Assembly: GCA_036417435.1 (NCBI GenBank)
Contig: CM070902.1
Coordinates: 179,061,945 to 179,125,944, forward strand
DNA length: 64,000 bases
Direction: 5' to 3'
From: Inia geoffrensis
Taxonomy: Eukaryota; Chordata; Mammalia; Artiodactyla; Iniidae
Position 1 is the first letter of the stretch. The number at the start of each line of letters is the position of its first letter. Under the pieces are notes generated by a model, which searched no databases, was not told where the DNA came from, and saw only the letters and a list, made by a program, of their open reading frames with translations. Below, one piece after another: positions 43,973-55,800 of the stretch. Position numbers and translations under genes: made by a program.

Positions 43973-46842
43973 GGGTGCCTTGATCATAACACAAAATTAT
44001 AGAAGACTGTTGTGTCTCGGAACACACAAGTATATTCTAAAATGTTAGAAATCTGTTACTTGAAAAAACCTAAAATGTAAGGAAATTTCTAATATAAAGT
44101 CTATATATTAAAAATATGTAAATATGGGAATTAATATGTCATGATAAACCTGCCTTCTAAGAACTACTTTAAATGCTAATTATATCATTACATGAGAAAG
44201 AGAATACTTGAAATATATGTAAGACTAACCCAAGGATATTTAAATTAAGCCATTTGAAGTTAAATCAATAGCAAGTAAGAACAAGGATGCAGAGATAGTC
44301 ACAATTTCAAGATATCAACAAAATAGGAGGCTCCTTTAATGACAGCAGAACTTCTATTTCTTTATAATTGGCACATAAATCTCCCATACATTATTTGATA
44401 TCATCCCACAGCATCTCTCTGACAAAAAAAAAATTCAAGCAGTGCATTATCTCCTACTCATTTAAAGAAACTAGTCTAAAACGATCATGAATTTGTTAAA
44501 GTTCCATCAACATATGAGAAGTTGTGGGAGTATTCGGGTAACTATACAAGTCCACGTCTTCTCACTCAGCATTTAAACAGCATCATCTTATTTTCTACTT
44601 CTTGTTCATAACTTTACTATTAAGCAGAAAATCAAGCAGGTAAATTTCAACCATGTAAAGTTGGTTATTCATTCAGATAGTTAATTAGACTCTGAATTAT
44701 TGTGCAAACTGTTAATCTTCTCATATGGGTTGCTGCAACACCTCCCCTTCCATTTTTGATTTTTACTATAATTCCTCCTATTGATAAATGAATAGAACAT
44801 TTTCCCCTTCAAAGTGAAAGAAATATAAAAGATCCTCAAACTATTTTATTTGCCTTTAGTCATGAATTGCCTGAGCACTTTGGGACTATCAATTATCTTT
44901 CCTTCCTCCGCAATGTCTGAGCATCTGCAGTGCTGTTCTAGTTCCCTGGGATTACTCCCCAAACAATGCTTTTGGTGCATTCAACCTTTTATCGGCAGAG
45001 GACTCAGCACTCAGTGCCAAGGGAGTGGTTTTGGGTCAACATCATTTGCAACTGTGGACAGAACCTTCTTTGTTCCTGTTTAGATAATTACATCAGTCTT
45101 GTTGTCATGCCTGTGTATTGGAATGAGGTTTAGCATAAAGATGGAGGAATTTCAAATGCAATTGGAAAATAGTGTGGACAAATAGCTTTTGTGATTTATT
45201 GTTTAAACTCAGCATACACTTACTTAGGATATTGAATTAAACCAAAGAATAGCCATCCTGTAGGACTGTGACAAAAAAATAATATTTGCATCCATTAGAA
45301 AGTCTGAACCATAACATTTTATAAATATTTATTCCTTTGACTCAGTTTAACCTTTTAAATAAAATTTATTTGAGGAACACAATGCTTACCTCAGCTCCAA
45401 TAAAATTCATTCCTAAAATGAGACTAGCAAAGAGTTTGTCCTATTATAAGCTATATGTTTCTTTCCGCTGAAGCTCATGAAAATAGTAGACTTATGTCTG
45501 TTGTGAAGATTCACTGCCCATGGTGTGGTCAGAGGTTTGGAGGTTGGAGTTTGTTAAGAAAAGAACCCTAGGTATTCCCAGGCACAGATGTAAGAAAAAT
45601 GGCTCACGATGTTTTGTGGATAGGGCTCCTTAAGACCCCTATTAAGCCACTGAACATAAGGAATTCATAGATAATATTAAATCATGCCAAAAACCCTTCC
45701 TTAAAGCAGAGAACTCCATGTTGAAAAGCAGAAACCAACCCAAGGGCGTGAAATCTAACTTTTTCATCCTTCCTAATAATAAATTTAACCATTTTTTTCT
45801 TAATGTTAAAATATACTTATGTAAGAAATAAACCATGAATCCACAGAAATATGAAGTCTACCTGATTAAAAAAAAAAACCTTATAGAAAAGAACTTTAAG
45901 AATTAGATTGATCATTTCTTTTCAAATAACTTAGTGAATTCAACTTTTAGTTTAGTTTAGCAATGCATAGAAAGCTCACATTACAACTGTGAAGGAGATA
46001 ACTTGGAAGTGGTTTCTGAGTAGTAGACGGGATTACATCGACAGGTAGTTGTAGAAAAGTTGGCATATCAGATGCAGTAAAAACATATTGAAGGGAATAT
46101 CAATGTTAAAAAAAAAAAAGGTGAATCATTGATTTGATCTTTTGCTCAGTGGGAGTGTGGAATTTGAATCTTGGAGGCAGCAGATGAGAAAGGGATTGAT
46201 TTAGGCCTTTGAAGTGAAATCCTAGCCCAGACAGTCATGCCATGGAAGCCACAAAGCCTAGAGCGAGCTCAATAAAACTCTGCGGGTGAGGGCGCATATG
46301 ATAGGAAGGATCTAGAAAAGTTCATATTGGAATATCTGAGCCGTGGCTCACAGGCAAGGACCTACCATCTGGAGAACAGGATGACACCAAAGTAGATGCC
46401 AAGAAAAAAACTGAAAGGAAACGGGGAATGTAAAAATATTTCTGGGGCTACGCAGTAGACAGAGACTCAAGCATGGAAAATAACAGGTTGTTATAAAACG
46501 ATCAAAACTTCTGCAAAACGTTGAACTATAAGCTATAAGGGAAAACCGTCAAAACTCCAGCCAATAATCAATAATGGCTAATTAAAAAAAGAATGCCTCT
46601 ATGGAAAATCACATTGGCTAGTTTATATTATGCATTTGACATATTTACATTAAAAATATATTTACTATCATATATTAAAGTAATGCTTTGTATTTGAATT
46701 ACTCAATGTTGTGTGATGTTGTCATGATGTTTTCTCTTCCTCGAATGTGGAGTAGTTACATTTAAAAAGAATAATGAACATGATCAGATCAGAATTAATA
46801 AAACTAACTAGTCCGTTCATGAACAGTTTCACTAGAGCTGTG
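43973..46842. other. 2.9 kb repeat-poor AT-rich DNA
   Basis: I recognise no repeat family or exon. There are A runs at 45867-45877 and 46108-46119, and a 77-codon ORF (44850-45083) with six cysteines and no known motif. Confidence 0.4.
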
Positions 46843-46886
46843 CTAACCCTAAGCCTAAACCTAAACCTAACCCTAACCCTAACCCC
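46843..46886. repeat. Interstitial telomeric sequence (CCCTAA)n
   Basis: Seven hexamers in the CTAACC register: CTAACC, CTAAGC, CTAAAC, CTAAAC and then three perfect CTAACC units, plus CC. Four units are exact telomere repeats on the C-rich strand. Flanks are unique DNA with a palindrome GTTCATGAAC at 46815-46824. It is short, as expected of an internal telomeric island rather than a fusion. Confidence 0.95.
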
Positions 46887-47989
46887 ATTACTTGCTGACC
46901 TACCTTGTAATCTGTCAGGGCAGCAAAGTGATCTCAAAGCAAGAGGTTCACATTCCTTTCTCATGAGTCATCTTTCCAGCCTTTAACAATATCAGATGTC
47001 TTTCAAATCAAACAAAAACAAGCTCTACCCTGGAGAAAATGACCTATAGTGCCTTCCGTTCAGCATCAGTTTAGCCCTTTTGTCCTTTTATAAGTTCACT
47101 GGGAGCAGTTTGTGACACTAGCGCTGTGTCTGACCTAACATTCTGGATGAAGACATTAAAATTAATTTGAAAATAATTTCTTTAAAAAGCTGGAGTATCA
47201 CAATATTGTTGCTTGGAAGATTCTTAATTGTGTCATTAATAGTTACTGAAAGAATTATTCAAGTTAGTTAACTGGTTAACTTTAAGAAATTTAATGTTCA
47301 GCCACTAAATGTACAGTCCAATTTGTGCAAATTACTTTTTATTATTCAATTTTTTTTCTTGAATTTTTTTGTCTCCCATACAAAATTATCTAAGGAATGT
47401 ACTCTTCCTAGCATGTGGATAGTTTGACCATCTCGTGTATGCAATTTGCTTCCTTCTGAAACAGAATGATAAACTTTGTGGTGGTGTCTATCATTCCTGG
47501 ACCTGGCTGTGCAGCTTGCTGAAGTCCTCTAGCTACAAATAAAAGACAAGAAGAAAATAAGGGAAAGGACACTGTGTGCCTGTGTAATCACACAACACCC
47601 GCCCAGAAGCCACAAATCAAATAATGGGCTTATTTTGTTCCCCCTCAGTCATGATTGAACCAGCATCTGCCACTGACTGTTTAGGGAGACACAGGGCACC
47701 AGGGCAGTGGTGTGTCGGACTCCGTGAAGCATCATCTCACACTGGTTCAGATCCTACCCACTGCTTTACGTGCTCCAGCCCCACTGCAGTAGGTGGAACC
47801 CAAGCTAAGCCAAGAAAGTCCATAGTGGTTAAGTATCTTCTCCTCATCCTACACAGCATTTTCTACTGTCTTTTCTACGTTTTATGCATAATGAATTTTT
47901 ATAACCCCAGCATCAACTTGTCATTAATAGTTACAGATCCTTCTCCTGTTGCACTTGGAATAAACAGGCGTTACTGAAGGAGGTCTGCA
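46887..47989. other. Mostly unique DNA
   Basis: No repeat is recognised with confidence. A 117-codon plus ORF at 47624-47977 has no motif that I know; its right end is hydrophobic. It lacks splice or promoter context and I do not call it. Confidence 0.35.
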
Positions 47990-48405
47990 TTCTGCGGTGG
48001 GTCTTACCTGATGCGAAACCTCCATTTTGTGTCAGTCTTGTAGTCATGAGGACTGTTTACCAATGTTCTGCTCTCACTCTGGGGCACCTGGTTGGATTGC
48101 ATTTCTCCTCTTCCACTGACAGTGTTTGCCATGCGATTTGCTTTGGCCAATGATACGTGAGCACGAGTGGACTGTTGGACTTTCCAACGGAAGTTTGCTG
48201 AGCCCATTCGTCCTTCATTCATGCTGTCCCTTTCCCTCTGCCTCTGTGACCATAAGCATCCCATCACCTCGGGTCCCAGAGTGAAGACAACAGGTGCAGA
48301 GCAGAAAGGTAGATCCCGGTAAAAACTAAATTGGTTACCTTTTAATCCACTGAGATGTAGGGTTTATGACTCCCCAACCTGGTTAACCTGGCTGATAGGC
48401 TTGAA
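47990..48405 (+). mobile_element. Ancient interspersed repeat, family unassigned
   Basis: GATTTGCTTTGGCCAATGATACGTGAGC, TTTCCCTCTGCCTCTGTGACC and TTTTAATCCACTGAGATGTAGGG with CTGGTTAACCTGGCTGATAGG follow the order of a common old mammalian LTR-like or DNA repeat that I cannot name with certainty. Confidence 0.45.
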
Positions 48406-49849
48406 GAACTAAAAAGGTATGAAGTCCATTTCCAGATTAATTTTTTAAAATTTGGATTAGAAAAAAAAATGATAATAATAAAAATAGCTCTTTAAAAATA
48501 TGTAAACTAGATCTTCCTGATAAAGCAATACATCTAGAGATAATACTTTCCATATCAACAAGTATATGGACAGATGTGGGTTCTGCCATGTGAAATTGCC
48601 AATATTTGATCAGTTTTTAACCTAAAAATGGCAACTCTGTATGGTTTAACCTAATAAATGTCCTGAAGATATGACATTGTCTTTGTGTATCTAAGGGAAA
48701 TACACATTGTGTTTTAGCGAGCTGATTGCCAAATAGAAATGATTACTCATGTTTAGTATTTGCTTAGAGCTTAATTTTATTTCATTAATGCCTTATGTTG
48801 AGGACATTAAAAAGTTAGGCCAAATAAAAAGGGGCGATAGCAAACATTTGTCTTTTGCAGACATGATCTAATGCATTTTTTTAAAGTTTTTTGGTTTTTA
48901 ACATGTTAACTGTTGTTTTCTGCAGGACACATTCTTGAGGGCATAGACAACGTTTATATCACTTAAAATACTACGACAGGGGCTATTAGGTTTGTTTTGA
49001 AATTTTTGCCAATGAAACGTAAGATAACAAATTAGTCACTATGGCTTATTATGTTAAATTTATATCCACTAAGAGAGCTTGTAAAATGAATAAAATGCAA
49101 TATATTATTCTTAGAGTTGGACTATTTCCACTAAAAGACAACACATGTAAAAATCTGACTATTACTCAGGTTTTCAATTATTGAAATAATATTCTATTAG
49201 GGACAACCCAGGTCCAGTACATTGAAATAGTTTACAAGAGGAACACTCAAAAAGGTTTCACTAGTTTTCTCCCGCTCAGTTCCTGAACCCTACCAAAATA
49301 AAGTCAAATTTGAGGTTCTAGTTCTACATGCTTTGGAGAAATATGACTTTCTGGTTTAAAGAAAAGAAGTTCAGGAATGATTTATAAAACTTTAGAATTT
49401 CCAGATGTAACTTCTCATAAAGCTCTTTGGATATCAACTGCTGTAGCATTTACCAAACATTTTGATGAGTTAAGTGTAAATTAATCAGTAACATAAGGAT
49501 TAAATTTCTCTACAAATACACAAGAGCTTGAAAAATTAGGGAAAAGAGTGCCTTGGCAGAATTCAGTTGGGTTTTGTCAAATGCAAAGCATTTCAAAACT
49601 ATGTTTTGAAGTTTTTCTGAAACTGAAACCTCTCTATGTTTGATCATCTTTTGTTACAAATCCAAATTGAATTGTGTTTTGAAGTTCTATTGGTGATAAA
49701 CAAACTGAAAGTGGTTAGGACCAGGACCACAAATTCACTTTCATAAATCATTTTTATAGCATTAAGGGATTCATCGTACCATTTCCTATAAATGTTTATC
49801 AGAATTATAAAAATTAAAACTAGAGGAAGGTGGTCAAACTCAATAAACT
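48406..49849. other. Unique AT-rich DNA
   Basis: AT-rich with A/T runs and no long ORF. No repeat family or exon is recognised. Confidence 0.4.
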
Positions 49850-50145
49850 CTCAATTAAAGGATAAGTCCTAGGGAGGTCATGTACAACTCGGTGACACTA
49901 TAGCTAACACTGACGTATGGAATATAGGAAAGTTGTCAGAGAGAGATCTAAGAATTCTCATCACAAGGAAATTTCCTTTTTTTCTTTTTCTTTTTCTTAT
50001 TGCATCTATATGAGATGATGGATGCTAACTAAGCTTTTTGCAGCAGTAATCAATTCACAAAATATGTAAGTCAAACCATTATGTTGTATACCTTAAACTT
50101 ACACAGTGATGTATGTGCATTATATTTCAATAAAACTGGAAAAAT
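49850..50145 (+). mobile_element. Old L1M 3' end, plus strand
   Basis: AGAGAGATCTAAGAATTCTCATCAC, GAGATGATGGATGCTAACTAAGC, TAATCAATTCACAAAATATG, GTTGTATACCTTAAACTTAC and TATATTTCAATAAAACTGG follow the L1MB/MC 3' UTR order. A (TTTTTC)n tract at 49977-49998 interrupts it. Confidence 0.75.
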
Positions 50146-50719
50146 ATGAATAAACCTGAATTTCAAGAAATGACAAAAGTAAAAATAGAAAACAACCTGA
50201 CTCCACTTGTTCTCAAATTTTCTGTTATCAGTAATAGTTTCACAATGCCCCTAGGCCAAAAGAAACTCCCTAACAGTTTCATTTATTAAGTAGCTAGGTC
50301 TACACAACTTAATATGTTTTAATATCCCAACAACTCAGTAGTCACGTGTCAAAGCACTACACATAAATTTTTAAAATAATATTTTTGCTTTTTACTTAAA
50401 TAACCACAATCACTTACTAATGGGTTGTGTGCCCAGTTGGGTACAACACAACTTCTCAATCTTTGAAATCTGATCAGTCATTGCCACCCTCATTTCCTGT
50501 TTCACTCTGATTGGCTAACAGTATTTGGTGTCTATTACAGAAAAAAAAAAAACACACAAAAAACAGAAAATCCACTTTCATAAAGACATAACATCAGTGA
50601 GAGGAATGATACAACATTGAGACTGTGAATTACCTTCACCTAGTTGTTCAGATGTTGTCCAATAAATGTTGAGTGTCTCTATGTTTCTTTTGGAAATTTA
50701 AAATATTCCATGGTGCCTC
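50146..50719. other. Unassigned AT-rich DNA
   Basis: Contains an A-rich stretch at 50540-50575. No repeat family is recognised. Confidence 0.35.
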
Positions 50720-50776
50720 TTTGAGTTCACTATGGCACTCCAGGATACCTCAGGTCACAGTTTGAGAACTGTGGAT
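50720..50776 (-). mobile_element. Short hAT (MER5-like) end
   Basis: GGATACCTCAGGTCACAGTTTGAGAACTGTGG resembles the reversed terminal segment of MER5 (GGACCACACTTTGAGAACCACTG). Only about 55 bases. Confidence 0.4.
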
Positions 50777-51524
50777 TTTATCAGTTCCATTAAGTTATCT
50801 CACAACCATTTCAGGATTTTCAGTATCAATTTATTTATAATCAAGCAAGTGTTGACTGCAGTGGATGCCAATATTGACAAAAATTACTTTTATTGAACCC
50901 TAGTAATAGTACTTCATAATGTATTACAACATATTTTATTTACAAATAGTTTTAATGAATTAAGAGAATAATACAGTCATTGGAGCTTAAGTTTTTCATA
51001 ACAAACATAATTTGCTTTGAAGGAATGTTAACTAATATTTAATAGAATTTTTTAACTGAAAATATAAGAATTAATATCTGTGTTAAAGAGAAACTTCATG
51101 ATAAGATTTTTCAAAGGAGAGTTAATGTAGCAGTATTTCACTAAATTTGAAAAAGTGTTTCACTATAGTGTAAAACACAGGGTATTAAGGAAAAAGTAAC
51201 ATTTATTCATCTTGGTGTTCTACACACAAGTGATGTCTAAAAATAAGTAAACTGATTTTACTGTAAGAGGAGCATGCAAAGGAATCTGTCTGAGAAACTT
51301 TAAGGAGCAAGCAGAAGGTTCATCTTTAACGTAATGTTATCATGAACTCTGTCAGACTAGGTATATCTATATATACTTTAGTTAGAATTCAAATATTTTG
51401 CCTAAAAACTCTAGTTAATGGAAGTCATATGTGTATGTTGATAGTAAGCAAATGTTCACAAGACTGAAGAGAGTCTATATAAGTGAGTCTTGCAGAATTT
51501 ATAGCATATCTGTCCAATGGGTAT
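50777..51524. other. Unique AT-rich DNA
   Basis: No repeat or exon is recognised. Confidence 0.35.
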
Positions 51525-52600
51525 AAAGGTTCATGGGAAACCTATTATGCACTGGCATAGTCCCAGGTGTTCAGGGTACAGCAGTGAACAAAGCACAGGG
51601 GGACCCCTTCCCTCCTAGAGCCTTCATTTCAGTGAAGGAGACAGACAGTAAATACAATGAGTAAGCTGAATATCTAGAATCTTGGTGATACAGGCTAAGA
51701 CGAATGAATACATTAGTGGAAGATGATAGGAAGTGCTGGAGGAGGACTGAAAATTTAGAAACTGTACACAGAAGGGCCTTAGCGAGAATGTGAAGGGAAG
51801 AAAATGAAACAAGTAAAAGAGCAAACCTGGCAGAAATCTAGAGGAAGAGCATTCCAGGAAGAATAAAGTCCAAGAGGAAAGATCTTTGTTGGGAATGTCC
51901 CATTGAGGCAAAGGTCAGAATCCTGAAGCCAAGTGAATGAGAGGCAGAGCAGTGAAGAAAAATCGGAAAGGTACCAAGGAGAAGAGTTCATGGTAGGGGC
52001 TGTATTGGACATTTGCTCTGAGTAGGAAGAGATGTATCTGGAAGACATCCAGGGAGGTGCTGCTCTGATGTGACAGGGATTCCAGCAACGTTGTTCTGGC
52101 TGCAGAAGTGGAGACACCAAGGAGGCTGATCACATAATAAGACAAGAGGTCAGGATGTCTTGGACTAGGATTGCAGTCACGGAATTCTTCAGAAGTGGTG
52201 AGATTCTAGATAGACTTTGAAGGTATATTTGCGCCATCCGATATGGCAACGTGCGGTCACTTAAATTTAAATTTTAGTTACTAAAAATGAAATAAACTAC
52301 AAATTCAGTTAGCCCCAGGAGCCTATGTTTCCATGTCGGACAACACAGATATAGATCCTTTTCATCCATATAGAAAGTTCTAGCAGACAACACTGGTGGA
52401 ACTGTGTTTACAGGAAATTTGAGTTAGGATATGAGAGAAAGTCGTCAAGGGTGATATTGGCCTGAGCAACTAGAAGAATTGAGTACACAGATGGAAAAGT
52501 GGGTTTGGAGGGAATACCAGGAGGTCAGTTTAGGAAATGTTCCTGCTTATGAGGCACGAGATAAGATCTCAAGTTTGAGTCCAGCTTGACGGGGGAGGTC
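51525..52600 (-). mobile_element. L2 LINE, ~1 kb, minus strand, with nested hAT
   Basis: Reversed L2 blocks occur in order: GGTACAGCAGTGAACAAAGCA, GAGACAGACAGTAAATAC, AGAGCATTCCAGGAAGAATA, GGACATTTGCTCTGAGTAGG, GATTCTAGATAGACTTTGAAGG. It resumes after the insertion at 52228-52396 with TATGAGAGAAAGTCGTCAAGG and GGCCTGAGCAACTAGAAGAATT. It is long for an L2 copy. The three minus-strand ORFs of 76-113 codons here lie in the L2 sense direction but share no open catalytic motif. Confidence 0.82.
52228..52396. mobile_element. MER3-like hAT element nested in L2
   Basis: GCCATCCGATATGGCAACGTGCGGTCAC, TTTCCATGTCGGACAACACAGATATAGATC and AGAAAGTTCTAGCAGACAACACTG follow a common short hAT element (TGTCCAATATGGTAGCCAC ... 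TTGGACAGCGCAGATATAG ... AGAAAGTTCTATTGGACAGCGCTG). L2 sequence is continuous on both sides. Confidence 0.75.
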
Positions 52601-52611
52601 TAGGCTGGGTG

Positions 52612-52800
52612 GTCACAGCAGGTCGCTGTGTGCCAGGTGCTCTTCAGGACACTTGAAAAGTCCATCCAATTTCACACCAACCTCATGAGCTACGTGCTCT
52701 TATCCCCATTTTATAGATGAAGAAAGTGAGGCACTGAGAGCCATACTATCTCTTGTTAAAGACTGAGGATGAGAATCTGAGTGTGAGGAGATTTCTCGTC
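52612..52800 (+). mobile_element. MIR
   Basis: TGTGTGCCAGGTGCTCTTCAGG, CACACCAACCTCATGAGC and CTTATCCCCATTTTATAGATGAAGAAAGTGAGGCACTGAGAG are clear MIR core blocks, the best MIR in the window. Confidence 0.92.
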
Positions 52801-53279
52801 CACTACACACAGGAAGCCAACTGCAAAAAGAAAACAAACACACCTAAGAAGTGATGAGAGATGGGGAAAGAGGGAGAAAAGAGACATTTCGATTCTTTGA
52901 GCACTCCTCTTGACTATGGGAGCTAATCCAAGGGTCATTCCTACCCAAATCTATGAGGCAATAAATCCCTTCTTTTTAACGAATTGCAAAATGAAAATGC
53001 ATGAATAACACAATCGATGAGCATCTTGTTTCACACGTGAAATGCTGCCGCTTCCTAAGAAAATGTAGTAGATTTGCTAATTCTGTGGAAATCTTTGCAC
53101 TGTAATTTATGGATTATATATTGTTTTACTTTACCCATGAGATAGTTGTTCCCAGAAATAATTTTAAAACAAAACCTGTTCTTTCTCCTAGCTTACATTA
53201 AATGTAAAGTTTAAATAAAATATTTTCCAAAGAAATTCTTACCTCTTTTTTCCGGATTATTACTTATAATGTACTATCA
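52801..53279. other. Unique DNA
   Basis: No repeat or exon is recognised. Confidence 0.35.
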
Positions 53280-53935
53280 TTAAAATAACTTAATTTTTTT
53301 CTTACATAAACTTACTGAACTGTAACTTACATTTATAAAAGTGCACAAAAAAAATGTAAGTTTGCAGCTGGCAAGGGGAACATACATATAAGTTTACAAT
53401 TTCATAAGGTGAACAAACCCAGCTTTCACAGTACTCAGTATTCACAGTACTCAGTACTCACAGATGAAAAGCCTCAAAGGCTCCCTTCTTACACCACACA
53501 ATCACTAGCCCCTAGTTCCCCAGGATTATCCTGACATCAGAGATCAGTATACTTCTCTTGGCTGTGTTTAAATTCCAGGTAAAAAGAATCATACGGCAAC
53601 ATAGCTTTTGTGTCTGGTTTCTTTTACTCCACATGCTGCTGTGTATAGTTGTAATTTGTGAATTCTCATGTTCTTGAATATTCCATTGTATAAATACACT
53701 GCAATTTATTTACTCATTCGACCACTGGTGGACATTTTATTCCAGTTTGGTGATATTATGAATAGTGCCCCTGTGTGCATTCATGTACATGTGTTTTGGG
53801 AAATATATTCAGGCTTCTTTGCCAGTAACATACCTGAGAATGACATTGCCAGGGTACAGTTATGTTATGCATGTGTTCCATTTAAATAGATACTGTTAAA
53901 CACTTTCTGACATTATTGGTGTTAATATACCTTCA
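53280..53935 (-). mobile_element. Old L1M, minus strand
   Basis: Reversed L1M 3' region: GCATACGGCAACATAGCTTTTGTGTCTGG-like block near 53590, ATATTCCATTGTATAAATAC, TTTATTTACTCATTCGACC, ACTGGTGGACATTTTATTCC, GATATTATGAATAGTGC and TACCTGAGAATGACATTGCC. A 16-bp tandem repeat lies at 53427-53463. The 73-codon plus ORF is its shadow. Confidence 0.75.
53427..53463. repeat. 16-bp tandem repeat
   Basis: CACAGTACTCAGTATT, CACAGTACTCAGTACT and CACAG: 2.3 units with one difference, within the old L1. Confidence 0.9.
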
Positions 53936-54339
53936 AAACATGATAACATATGAATAAAAATTAATAATTCTGCAGATTATGTCCACCCTCTCTTTCCATC
54001 CATTCAATTATTTGGTGTTACTTAGTTTTCTATTTTATGAAAAACATAAATAATTTTTGGATATAGACATTTTTATTTTACCCAAGTATGATAGCAAACT
54101 AGTAAGCCTAATCACAAACTTCTATATTAAAGCTTCTAATGATAGTGGATAAACATAGAAATCTGTTGTTTTCTGCTATGGTGGGAAAAAATAAAATATT
54201 GTCCTTATAGGCTTGTTAATAACATTTTACTGAGGATCAAATAGTATAGTAGATGTGAATGAAACCCCTTAGGTGTAGTTCCTAATGTGTAGTTTGTTTC
54301 ATACAGCTCCTCTTGCTGTGTAGGCTTGTGAAACTAAAG
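53936..54339. other. Unique AT-rich DNA
   Basis: No repeat or exon is recognised. Confidence 0.35.
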
Positions 54340-54545
54340 AGACAAGGTATCTGCTCCCCACCCCCTTTCCACGTACACAGTATACCATGGCAGGACAGGA
54401 ATAGGGGAAAATGGACACCAAACATGAATTACTGGTCCACAGCATTTCTGAAATCCAGCCTGGCAGATGTTGGAAGTTTCCTCATTAGGTCCCCAACGCC
54501 AGGGAATAACTCTAATGAGCTCTCTGCATCTTCCTCTGAGCTCTA
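54340..54545. mobile_element. Possible MaLR internal-region fragment
   Basis: GTATACCATGGCAGGACAGG, AACATGAATTACTGGTCCAC, AGCATTTCTGAAATCCAGCC and TGGCAGATGTTGGAAGTTTCC recall the internal region of THE1/MLT1-type elements. No coding frame is readable. A reversed MLT1-like LTR at 55573-55800 may belong to the same old insertion. Confidence 0.4.
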
Positions 54546-55056
54546 GATTCTGCCCTCTGAGTCAGGTTTTTTTTTTTTTTTTTCATAAAAGGTAACACCT
54601 GTTTTCTGCTGAGTAGTTTCCTCATACTGTTTATTGCCAGTAGATCCGTGGGGCCAGAGGGACCTGAAACAACCTCTTTTCACTCTGCTCTGCCCCTTTA
54701 TGGACCTCCTGTGATGAGCACTGGAGTCCTTGCATTAGACAAGATCAGGCCCATAAATCTCTCAGACATAAACCCTTAGGCTTCACTTAAAAAAACCTTT
54801 TGTGTGGCTGACTATCCCTGTGAGGCACTGCCATTGATCTTTCTGAAGGCTGACAAAAGATGTGGTAGCAACACTCAGATTCATCTGTAGACCATGCCTT
54901 TTTAGAAATGCCATGGAACTGATCTTTCTTGAAGACATTTCTTGAGTTTAGCATCATTTGTCAGTTGGAGAGGCTAAGAATTTTCAAAACTATCAAGTTC
55001 TGGCTCCTTCTCTCAACCTCTTGCTATCCTTTTACATTTTACAATAGACAAGAAAA
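54546..55056. other. Unassigned DNA with a T run
   Basis: Poly-T at 54566-54582. The rest may continue the MaLR internal fragment, but I cannot confirm it. Confidence 0.3.
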
Positions 55057-55335
55057 CAAGCAAGAAAGGAAGGGGAGGGAGAGAGAGACAGGAAGAAAAA
55101 AAAGAAAATGAAAGAAAGAAAGGAAAGAAAGAGGGAAAGAGGGAAATAAAGAAAGAGGAAGGAAAGAAAGAAAGAGGAAGGAAAGAAAGAAAGAAGGAAG
55201 GAAGAAAGAAGGAAAGAAGAAGGAAGGAAGGAAGAGGAAAGAAAGAAAGAAGGAAGGAAGGAGAGAGAGAAAGAAAGAACAAAGGAAGGAAGGAAGGAGA
55301 GAAAGAAGGAAGGAAGGAAGGATGGAGAGAGAAAT
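55057..55335. repeat. GAAA/GGAA purine tract, ~280 bp
   Basis: Irregular GAAA, GGAA and GAGA units fill the interval. The longest pure purine run is 132 bases (55148-55279), broken by single C or T bases on each side. The ORF of 110 codons on the other strand is a Ser/Phe/Leu repeat artefact. Confidence 0.97.
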
Positions 55336-55572
55336 CAGGCAGCATTAAACATGTTGCTTGGAAATCTCCTTAGCTATATATATGGTCCATTAGACACATT
55401 TTCTACATTGCAGGTTACTGCAGGTGACAGAGTTGCTAAACTTTCTGCTGCTCTGTATAAAGGATTCTTTCCAGTAACATCTTATTCATTTCTTTTTGAG
55501 CTCTCATTGGCCATATCCTCAAAGTCCAGATTTCTACTGTCTGTTTGAGGTAATTTAGGCTTTCTCTAACAA

Positions 55573-55800
55573 GCTCCACAAAATCATTACCTATCACTTA
55601 TTATCTTATAGTTTCTGTAGATCAGAGTCTGGTCACAGATTGGCTGGCCTCTTCTGACCCAGGGTCTCTCAAAAAGCTGTCATCGAGATATTATACAGGA
55701 TTGCAGTCATCTCAAGGATCAATCTGGGGAGAAACCAATCACTCACATGGCTAGAAAGACAAAAGGAAGATGGTATGGTCAAAATTCCTTGGAAACTTTC
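55573..55800 (-). mobile_element. MLT1-type LTR fragment, minus strand, old
   Basis: CTTATAGTTTCTGTAGATCAGAGTCTGG, GGCTGGCCTCTTCTGACCCAGGGTCTC and TTGCAGTCATCTCAAGGATCAATCTGGGGAG with CACTCACATGGCTAG follow the reversed order of older MLT1 subfamilies. Confidence 0.7.

Noticed and set aside
46843..46886. Chromosome-fusion point
   Set aside because: Only 44 bases in one orientation with no head-to-head arrangement and no subtelomeric repeats around it.
55013..55345. 110-codon minus ORF over the purine tract
   Set aside because: Ser/Phe/Leu-only translation of a GAAA/GGAA repeat.
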